From Coriolopsis trogii (lineage: Eukaryota > Basidiomycota > Agaricomycetes > Polyporales > Polyporaceae): 64,000 nucleotides of DNA. The position numbers and the translations under genes are program-made. The notes beneath the pieces were generated by a model. The model saw nothing but the letters and a program-made list of their open reading frames with translations, made no database searches and was not told where the DNA came from. The stretch covers positions 124,001-188,000 of the forward strand of contig JAHYIO010000028.1 of NCBI GenBank assembly GCA_020543525.1. Reading direction: 5' to 3'. Position 1 is the stretch's first letter. Every line of letters begins with the position of its first letter. Of the stretch, positions 55,811 through 64,000 are shown piece by piece.

Positions 55811-57756
55811 TCAGTGAATCCTCGACCCCAGTTGCTGGCAGTGTCGTTCAATGGAGTACAGCTCAATGTCAACCGACCCGTCTTCGTCCAGGCCGCCGCA
55901 CTCCTCGTCTCGACCCCCGCGACGTGCCAAAGACGGCCTACAAAGAGAAATTTGGTGCGATGGAGGGAGCGGGGGCTCGTCCCATGTGAGGTCGCTGTCG
56001 CCCTGGCGAGCTGCTGCGTAGGTCTTGAGGTTGAGGACGAGGCGAGAGCCGGCAATGTTTACCATTGCGAGGGCGAAACTGTACGTTGTAAAAGACATGC
56101 TGAGCAGGCGTGCGAGAATGAGAGATAGAGAAGGGACGTACTATCTTGCGAGGCCGAGCAAGTCAGGGCCCGCGAGTGCCCAGACGAGGAGGGAGAAGGT
56201 AGAACAAACTGAGGTGAAGGCAAGCGTTAGGTCACGGCCCTCAGGAGACTTGCTAGGCACATGGTCGGGATACGCACACGTAACGGCAAGAAAATACAAC
56301 ATTCCTATACGGTACCGACGTTAGCAAAGCTAGACGCGGTGATGGCGAGGGAACTGGGTGCAAACCATCACGGTAGAGAAGGAGAGAAAGCGAAGTGAAA
56401 GCATTGCGTTGGCTTTGCGCGAGCATGGCATTGATTGTGAGTGCGAAAAGGAGTGTCTCGAATATCACGCTGTGTCCACATTGGACACGTCAGACAACAG
56501 GTCGCCCGAGTAACAACCTGGGCGCAGTGACATACCTAGGTAACCATATGGACCAGATGTAATTTGGTGCCTACAGCAAGCGATGCAGAAACCGCCGTCA
56601 GTTGTATCCCTCACTATAGCAAGTGATTATCTTTGCTCACGCTTCCGACACATGCGTGGTGGTATGGTCGTAGTTGAGCTGCGGGTCGAAGATCCACCAT
56701 CAGCACAGGAGATACTGGGTAATGCAATATCATGACCTACCAATCGTAGGTATCAAAGATGCCGTTGTGATCCCAGCGGAAATAGCAAAGTTCAAGAATC
56801 CGGCAATCCACAAAAGTCGACTGATCCACCGACGGCCGTTGTAGATCGCATACACCCTCCATGCCACAATCGCTGGAGGAGAGTACCGCGAAACAGGAGA
56901 ACGAAGGAAGGAGCATATGAGCCGATCTCGTGGGGCGTGCGATGGGAAGGAAGAGTCGTACCGTGGATGGAAATGTACGATGCAATCGTGAGATATCCCT
57001 GCACAACGGTCCAAACTTTGCAGAACTTCGCATCCTCTGTCAAGTCCATCTCCGGGAGACTGATGGTAGGGGGCTTACCAGGATAGAAGCCGCTGCATCA
57101 CCAAACGACTCTGTAGACGACCGCCCGTCATGAGTGGACGATCTACTGATGAGCTGTCGAGACACTGACCGAAGATATCAAGGGCCAACATGATGGGTCT
57201 TCGAAGAGCAGTATCAGTAACCCTCTCAATGAAACGTCGCGAACTCGGCAACTGACATGCAGTAACGGTTCTACGACGTTCGTCAGTGGTGCATGCTGCG
57301 CCAGAGGTAACCGAACGTACGAGCAGGAAGATGGTAGACACCACGCCTTTCCTGGCGCGCCATATCAAATGAATCTGGCGCAAAGGGTCTGGGGTCAGTT
57401 CGGCGAGTCGTGACGGGACTTGACACTACTGTACCTCGTCTGTGAGCTGAAGGGAATGTCATATGAGCGGGAGCAGCAGGTGAATAAGAGGGGGGAGATT
57501 CGTACCGTAACGAAGTGGTCGTAAAGAAGAGCGGTAAATCCGACAACTGACGTGAGGGAAACGCGTGTCAGGGCGACTCCGTCGCTGATGTAGGCCATGA
57601 GGCACTTACGGGTCATGACGCTATCCCAACAAAACGTGTCAATATGCGGTCGCACTAAAGCAAAACGTGCACTTACTTGACTGCTGTTCCATGGGAAAGA
57701 AGAGTCTCTAGCGGTATGGAATAGGGCACATCGAGAGCGGCGGCGGCGGCAGACAT
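55811..57756 (-). CDS. DUF6533-type multispanning membrane protein
   Basis: Gene with many short exons on the minus strand. The first exon reads MSAAAAALDVPYSIPLETLL. The next exons give NVMT and VGFTALLYDHFVT, the DUF6533 signature around YDHxxT. LIWRARKGVVSTIFLLVR, AIVAWRVYAIYNGRRWISRL, LLWIAGFLNFAISAGITTAS and ESLLFALTINAMLAQSQRNA-like helices follow, then LLVWALAGPDLLGLARY and FALAMVNIAGSRLVLNLKTY. About seven hydrophobic segments are visible, and a charged cytosolic tail ends QQLGSRIH. DUF6533 proteins are a large, basidiomycete-expanded family of uncharacterised, possibly receptor-like membrane proteins. Several exons are under 60 bp, so internal exon borders are only approximate. No ligand or partner is suggested by the neighbours. 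Confidence 0.75.
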
Positions 57757-58646
57757 CGCGCCAGAGTCAGCAACCAGTCATCGACAGGATTTGTCGGATG
57801 CCCAGAGGGCGGGGGAATACGTAGACCTGCAGGGCAGGGTGTGCGAAGGTAGGAACGGTAGGGGGATCGCGACCTCCGTGCCTGTGCTTGCTTTTATTGT
57901 GGGCCAGGTCAGGTCAGCAACGTATGGAATTGCGGTCGGTTAACGAGCTGCTTATCGCCAACGCAGCATGACCCACGGAAATAGGATGCGGTGCCGTGGA
58001 TCAAGATGATGCCCAAATCTTCACTGTCGGGGCGTTCGGAAGGAATCGATTCGAACTCACCACCCGGAGACGCTAGGATCCATTTGGCAGCCTGAACAAA
58101 TGCTGTCCGCATTCAGAACGATAATAGGGCGCAAGGAGCCCACTTGGGGCACATACGCTGCCTCCAGGCTCGGTGGCCAAGTCCGCGAAGCCCAATGAGA
58201 TGGAATATGCGAAGGAGCAGGGACGGATGCGGTCTAGCGTATTCCGACATTATCCTTCCGTTACCTTTAGCTGGGCCTCGAGGACGTCCTAGGGCACGTC
58301 GCACCGCATCGGGGCGAAGAGAACAAAAGATCCGGATCATAGTTCTTGAGCGGTGTACGAGCGCGTACGAGGACTATTAGGTGGTCAAAAGCCGCTCTTG
58401 TGGTACGAACTGATGTACTGGCGAGCGTAAGATACGAAAGACGTCAACTTGCCGTCGTTGTCGTCGAGGGCGAAGCATTTGGCATAATCGACGTCGCTGT
58501 CCAACTAGTACTCGCAGGCGGTGTTGGCGGGGGCGCAGAAGACGAGCTGGCGTCTCTCTTCACGTGCTGCTCAGGACGGACAGACGCCGGTGTATCGAGT
58601 CTGGGACAAGCAGCACAAGCTCAAGTCTTGCACACAACAGGCCGAC
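57757..58646. other. Divergent promoter region (DUF6533 gene / ATG12)
   Basis: About 890 bp between divergent starts at 57756 (-) and 58647 (+). No gene was recognised. A GATTCGAACTC string near 58,030 was checked for a tRNA and rejected. Confidence 0.4.
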
Positions 58647-59382
58647 ATGGCCCTCCCGGGGAGCCCAGAACCCCCCACCCGCACGTTGCCCTCAGCATGG
58701 ACGTCTCTCGATGGCGGCAACGTCGTGCACGAAGCTCAGGAGGCCCTTGACAGCTACAAGAAGAAGGATGCGAGCAAAGGTGCGCCCGCCAGACCTCTGC
58801 GTATGCATCGCATGAAGCTCACGGCGCATTCACGCGGCTGCCAATTTCTGTGAACTACCCTGCCACCTGCGCACTTGCATGGGGCATCTTGCTATGCGTA
58901 TCGGTGTCTTCCCGATCTCGACGGGTCAATAGTTGTCGTGCGCTTCAAGGCGGTGGGGAATGCCCCGATCATGAAGCAGAACTTCTACAAGATCACTGCC
59001 TCGAACAAATTCCAGACAGTCATCCAGTTTTTGCGTAAGGAGCTCGGATGGAAGCAGGGAGACCCACTGGTGAGTTGTATCGTTATCGACTGTTCTCCAC
59101 CACATCTTGCAGGAAAGGCATCTTACGTCGCATGCCCAATATTCCAGTTCACCTACATCAACCTCGCATTCTCTCCTGCCCCCGACGACACCGTCTCGAA
59201 CCTATACAAGGTGAGGCTATGTTCCATCCATTCCGTGTCATCACGATTGTTGACGAGTATGTCCAGTCATTCTCAACAGAGGGGCACCTAATAGTCAATT
59301 ACAGGTACGTGCCACCGTTGGTTTCTTCCCCAAGCCCTCTGACAGTTCACGTCTTTGCAGCACAACCGCAGCCTGGGGTTGA
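58647..59382 (+). CDS. ATG12: Ubiquitin-like autophagy protein Atg12
   Basis: Five exons (58647-58779, 58933-59069, 59148-59210, 59267-59304, 59361-59382) sum to 131 codons, giving 130 residues. After a short variable N-terminus comes [16 protein letters not shown], then the ubiquitin-like fold: [60 protein letters not shown] and [20 protein letters not shown]. The protein ends directly on the Trp-Gly used for conjugation, with the last glycine the final residue as in all Atg12, so no processing is needed. Atg12 is activated by Atg7, transferred by Atg10 and linked to a lysine of Atg5; the conjugate with Atg16 acts as E3 for Atg8 lipidation in autophagosome formation. The last exon is only 22 bp and carries the essential C-terminus. 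It is convergent with the Atg27-like gene. Confidence 0.95.
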
Positions 59383-59762
59383 AAGCGTCTTGCCATCGAT
59401 GTGTTCCCTCCCCCTCTCCCATCCACTTCTACTGTACAGCCGTCAATATCTTGCTTCGGGACGTCATGCACTCATCTGTAACCAGGCTACCAATATTACT
59501 TGTATCATCTCAGTCATCTCAACTTTCCATGTAGCGAGCAGAACACACCGACAACGAAATTCAGCATCTATGATACATAACTCGAATACACATGGAAGAT
59601 ACAGCAGAAATGTACAATAAGCCGGCGCGAACAGCCAGCGCATAGATCTACAACGGAAGAAGAATTCGCGGAGAAAACACAAAGCACGCACCAGAGCGAC
59701 ACAGAGAACGAACCCAAATTCACGACGACCTCTTCCCGCCCCTCACCCTCAGCCACACACGG
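59383..59762. other. Short intergenic region between convergent ATG12 and Atg27-like genes
   Basis: About 380 bp separating two stop codons; holds both 3' ends. No further feature seen. Confidence 0.45.
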
Positions 59763-61284
59763 CTATGCTGTCCCATAGCTCGTCCACGGCCCCTTCCTCG
59801 GAGACGGCTTCAAAGGAACCGCCTCTCCCACCCCGTCCTCCCCATCCTCCCCGATCGCAAAGTTGACCATCACGTCCTCCTCGCCGTCCCCGTCCCCGTA
59901 CCCCTCCGCGAGCTCCATGTCCTCATACGCCCAGCGCACGAGCACCGTCTCCTTCACCCGCCACCTCCCCACCCGCGGGTGGGCCTTCACGAACCGTGCG
60001 ACGGCGTGCCGCACGCGCGCAGGCGGGTGCCGCACGGCGTACACGATCCCCACGAGCGCGGTGCATGTCGAGAGCAGGAGGATCGTCGACGTCTGCCCGA
60101 GCCAGCGTCCGCGCAGGCCGTGGCCGTCGATGAGCTCATCCGGGCTCCCCGGCGCGTTCTCGTCGTCTGTCGGGGGCGCGGTGTCCTCGTCCGGAGGAGG
60201 CGTGTCTTTGTCTGACGGGGGAGAGGGCGTCGCGCGCATCGAGCCACAGGCGTGCCTCGTCCGCCAGTTGAAGGTGTGCGTGCCGTTCCATGACCAGGCG
60301 TGAGTGGGCGTTGTCGGCTCCTCGGCGCTGGTGTCGCAGAAGAAGCGGAAGTCTGCCTTTTGCGGGCCGTTGACGTAGTAACCGCCGTGCAAGCGGATGT
60401 GCAGGACTGACGCTGGGACTAGAACACGAGTTGGTCAGCTGTGTGCATGCAAGAACAAAGAGAGAAGATAATCGTAGGCTGTGTGTCGGCGGACGAGAGG
60501 TACGGGCACTCACGCTTTGGGTTATTGTCCGGATTGGTGAGTTCCGCAGACACATTCACGCCTGGACGATACCTGGGGATGTTCGTGAGGTTCATCGCAC
60601 CCGCGACGGGAACGGTCCTCAGCACGCGCGGCTCCTCCTCCTTGTGCGTCGGACGACGGTTCGATACTGCGTCAGATATGACAAGAATAGATCAGCATGG
60701 GCGAGAGTCAAACTGCGAAAGTTCGGAGATAGACGGACGCACCTATCTGACATATCCACGTCCCTCCCGGGCACTGTAGTGAAAAGGCGTTTAATCAACT
60801 GTATCGATAGCGTTTTTGCGCGCGCCCGAGGGGAACAGGGTGAGCGCACCAAGACATGACTGGAAGGGAGCAGGATGAGGAGACAACAAAAACATGCACA
60901 TGCATCCGCCCCGATTCCACAGGTGGCTCGCGACCACCGAAAAAGAGTGCGTAGCCGATGGCTAGATCAGGACAACGTCCGAGTACTTACCTGGTCATGC
61001 CACGGCACGCTCTCGTCCTTCTTCAGCGGCCCCTTCAAGTCAATGTAGTACTGCGTCTTCGTGAACGTCGGCGGCGTCCGCTCCTCAAACTCGACCGTAT
61101 ACCCGCCCTCGTTCGCCCCAAACACCGGGCAGAGGTCGAAGCTCACCCTCCCCATCGTAAACGCGCATTCTTCCGTCAGGCCTTTCAGCCTGCGCCAACG
61201 AGATGGGGGCGTGGGGTCTGCAGCGCGAGCGGGCTGTACCACGAATACGATGGTCGCGAGCGCCGCGAGGAGTAACATAGCCAT
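59763..61284 (-). CDS. Atg27/MRH-domain type I membrane protein
   Basis: Minus-strand gene starting at 61284 with a signal peptide (MAMLLLAALATIVFVVQPARA). The lumenal region has the cysteine pattern of a mannose-6-phosphate-receptor homology domain: GLTEECAF, DLCPVFG, GGYTVEFEERTPPTFTKTQY, CPGGTWICQ, GGYYVNGPQKADFRFFCDTS and WRTRHACG. An acidic, proline-rich stalk (SDKDTPPPDEDTAPPTDDE) and one transmembrane helix (TSTILLLSTCTALVGIVYAV) follow, then a cytosolic tail ending GPWTSYGTA. In yeast, Atg27 cycles between Golgi, endosomes and vacuole and helps move Atg9 vesicles, using a C-terminal tyrosine sorting signal; the SYGTA end could play that part (inference). CPGGTWICQI is encoded by a 31 bp exon near 60,775-60,745. 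A more general MRH sorting receptor is the alternative reading. Frames upstream of 61284 lack a signal peptide. Confidence 0.8.
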
Positions 61285-62009
61285 GGAGATTGAAGGCTGA
61301 GCTTGAGGGGAGGGGAGGGGCGCAGTGCGCGAGGCGAAAGAGTGCAGCTCAGAATCTCTAGATGGCTGTAGCTGAGTATGCCGGTGGGTGCTGATCAAGA
61401 CTGAAGCTCAGGCTCGCGGCACGCTATCAGTAGTCCTCGAGGCCGAGCTCGAAGAAAAGGGCGCTGGATCGTGGAGTCCGCTGGGTGCCAAAGCTGCTAT
61501 CATGGGAGCCAAATGGCAGATGAGGGTAGATGGGTCACCGGACCGTCCTATTTCTCCAGCAGGAGAGCCGTCCTTCCCGTTCTTCTCTCGGGGGAGATCC
61601 AGGTAGTAGATCGGAATGCATGGATTGCGTGCGGTGGAATCCAAAGATGGCGAGTGCGCGAGGGCGTAGTACGATACTGGGACTCGGGAGGGAGCTGGGA
61701 TGGCGAGTGCAGCAGAGCAGGGTTTCCGCGCGCATGTAGCTCTTGCCCTCGGGCCGGCGCGCGTTCAAACCGTCGTCCAATTGCAAGTATCCTCGACTTG
61801 GCACCGGCACCGACCTCGATAGCTCGTGATATTAGCTCCCATGGTCGTCGAACTTCTGACTCATACTGACGGAATGGGAGAAGACGTATGTAACTTCTCA
61901 TATATTGTAGCTAGTTCGTGAATAGGTATTATGCATGCATTTTATACAAGTACTAGATCATATCAGACAGACCGAGACAAAGACAAACAAGACCGAAAGC
62001 ACGCGCCGC
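61285..62009. other. Intergenic region between two minus-strand genes
   Basis: About 725 bp containing the Atg27-like promoter and the 3' flank of the 2-oxoglutarate dehydrogenase gene. Open frames are short and without domains. Confidence 0.4.
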
Positions 62010-64000
62010 TCACTGCCCGAACGCGGTCGCAAGGAACTGCTCGATCTGCTTCTTGTGGATCGCCTTGCTACCCGTCGCGACGGAGCTCGTAGGCTCGCGG
62101 CCAGCGTAGAGCGGGTACTTGCCCTTGTGGTGCTGCGTCTCGTTCGCCGCGGTCAGGATGCGGGGGCCCACATAGGTCCATGCACCGTTGTTAAGCGGCT
62201 CCTCCTGGCACCAGAGGATGTCCGCGTTGGGGTACTTGTCAAGATGAGGAGTGATCTAATTCCGGTACGATCAGAACACCGACTCTTCAGGCAGACAATG
62301 GATGATAAGACTCACGAGATCGTATGGGAAGGGCGAGATCTGCTCGACCCTGCTGATGACAACGTCGTTGATGCCCTTGTCCTCACGCTCCTGGAGGAGA
62401 GTGTGGTAGACCTGACCCGTGCACAGGATGTGACGGCGGACGTTTTCGGGAGCGACGAGGTTCTCCGGGTGGGGGTCAGGGAGGTACCGCTGGAAGTGCG
62501 TCTCACCGACCATCTCCGACAGTTCAGAGCGCGCCTTGGGATGACGGAGAAGGGATTTCGAGAAGAAGACGATAAGAGGCTTGCGGAAGTCACGGTGGAT
62601 CTGGCGACGAAGAACGTGGAACTACAGTGCGCGCGTCAGCATTAGCCACATGCTACGAATTGGGTATAAGCCACATACGTAGTTCGCAGGGGTCGTGGGG
62701 TAGACAATCTGCATGTTGCAGTCCTGGTGTTGCCTCTCGATCTTCTCCGGAGAGGGGAAGACGTTCGGGTGGTCGTCGCAGAGTTGGAGGAACCGCTCAA
62801 GACGTCCGCTCGAGTGCTCGGGACCCTGGCCGTCGAAACCGTGAGGCAAACTCATAACGAGACCCGTGCGCTGGAGCCACTTGCGCTCGCCAGATGCAAT
62901 GAATTGGTCGATGATGCACTGCGCGTTGTTGGCGAAGTCACCAAACTGTGCCTCCCAGATAGTGAGGTTGTCGGGTGAGACAAGGGAGTAGCCGAGCTCG
63001 AACCCGAGGGCACCAAACTCTGACAGGGAGGAGTTGCATACGACAAAACGCGCCTGGCCCGAGCCAAGGTCGTTGAGTGGGACATACTGCTGTTCGTTCT
63101 CCTGGTCGTGGATGACCGCATGACGCTGCGAGAATGTGCCACGCTCGACATCCTGACCGGATACGCGGACGTGAATCTTCTCAAGAGCAAGCGACCCGAA
63201 CGCAAGAGCCTCAGCGGTCGCCCAGTCGATGTTGGTGCCTTCCTCAATCGTCTTGCCACGGTTAGTCAGGATACGAGCAAGGTTGCGATGAGGCTTGAAG
63301 CCGCTGGGGAAGGACGAGATGACCTTGCCAATGTGCTTGAGAGTCTCTTCGTCGCTGCCAGTGGCACGCGTAGGGAGGGTCTTCTCCGCGAGTTGCTTCG
63401 GCGAGGGGAAGCCAGGCCAAGAGGCGGAAAGCCACTCCTTGCTGGAAGGAACGTAGTCCTTCGCGCCGGAGGCAGCCTTTTCCAGCATGCCCCACACCCA
63501 CTTCTTGTGCTCCTCGATGTCCTTCTCCGTGAAAGTACCACGCTGCACAAGGAATTGAGTGTACTTTGTCAGAGTCGTGGGCTGCTTCTCAATAGCCTTG
63601 TACATGCGCGGCTGAGTGAAGCTGGGCTGGTCGGTTTCGTTGTGTCCGTGACGACGGTAGCAGACAATATCGACAACCACGTCCTTCTTCCATTTCGCGC
63701 GCCAGTCAGCGGCGAGCTGGCAGACAAAGTTGACAGCCTCGACGTTGTCGCCGTTCACATGGAAGATCGGCGCATCAATGGCCTTCGCGATATCTGAGGG
63801 GTAGGGCGTCGAACGCGCGAATCGAGGGTCGGTGGTGAAACCAATCTGGTTGTTGACAATGAGATGGATCGTACCGCCCGTACCGTAGTTGGGCAGGTTG
63901 TGGAAGCCCATGGTCTCGTACACGACACCCTGACCAGCGAATGCGGCATCACCATGGAGCAAGACACCCATAGCAGTGGTATGGGACTGCTCGTCATGCT
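62010..64000 (-). CDS. 2-oxoglutarate dehydrogenase E1 component, C-terminal part (partial)
   Basis: Minus-strand gene that runs off the right edge, so the N-terminus and mitochondrial presequence are outside the window. The visible part starts within the E1 core: [20 protein letters not shown], then [60 protein letters not shown] and [20 protein letters not shown]. These include the thiamine-diphosphate/Mg pocket (GDAAFAGQG and the NNQIGFTT segment). The transketolase-like C-terminal half follows: [60 protein letters not shown] and [13 protein letters not shown], and it ends [11 protein letters not shown]. The enzyme decarboxylates 2-oxoglutarate in the mitochondrial TCA cycle, working with E2 (Kgd2) and E3 (Lpd1). 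Introns lie near 62,640-62,680 and 62,255-62,315. Most of the visible coding sequence is one long exon and is highly conserved. Confidence 0.95.

Noticed and set aside
58020..58100. Possible tRNA around GATTCGAACTC
   Set aside because: No cloverleaf can be drawn: no pairing acceptor stem and no D-arm on either strand.

Overview
This 64 kb window looks like chromosomal DNA of a filamentous basidiomycete, most likely a wood- or litter-decaying Agaricomycete. The evidence is: genes broken by many 50-60 bp introns with GTRNGY donors and YAG acceptors, dense and moderately GC-rich coding DNA, tandem cytochrome P450 families, a fungal Zn2Cys6 regulator, a DUF6533 membrane protein, and Atg12/Atg27, Aim32 and Yor1-type ABCC proteins. 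Species was not determined. Gene models come from reading splice sites by eye. I checked that the spliced exons sum to whole codons for the GNAT-Mss4, syntaxin-8, DUF1348, C2H2, Aim32, GH53, Rad10 and ATG12 genes.

Layout. 0.3-5.9 kb: a GNAT-Mss4 fusion (+), a syntaxin-8-like SNARE (-) and a Zn2Cys6 transcription factor (-). 5.9-10.5 kb: gene-poor, nothing recognised. 10.5-20.1 kb: three tandem paralogous P450s on the minus strand. The first is a clear pseudogene (internal deletion, frameshift, in-frame stop, lost acceptor) and the other two look intact. 23.4-27.2 kb: a P450 of a second family (+) and a DUF1348/SnoaL-like protein (+). 27.8-29.8 kb: a single-finger C2H2 regulator (-). 30.6-44.0 kb: two tandem full-length Yor1-like ABCC transporters (+). 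One intron of the first holds an inserted non-autonomous transposon with nested hairpins. 45.6-47.7 kb: another P450 of the second family (-). 48.5-49.6 kb: an Aim32/Apd1-type [2Fe-2S] protein (+). 51.9-53.3 kb: a secreted GH53 galactanase (-). 54.0-55.4 kb: ERCC1/Rad10 (-). 55.8-57.8 kb: a DUF6533 seven-helix-type protein (-). 58.6-61.3 kb: ATG12 (+) convergent with an Atg27/MRH protein (-). 62.0 kb to the right edge: the C-terminal part of 2-oxoglutarate dehydrogenase E1 (-).

How the genes may work together. The span from about 3.6 to 47.7 kb combines five P450 loci, two ABCC exporters, a DUF1348 protein and two transcription regulators, with no recognisable polyketide, peptide or terpene synthase. 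This looks more like a xenobiotic or wood-extractive oxidation and export neighbourhood than a classical biosynthetic cluster, but that is inference from proximity. The right-hand 16 kb is housekeeping: DNA repair, autophagy and the TCA cycle. No CRISPR, rRNA, convincing tRNA or autonomous transposon was found.
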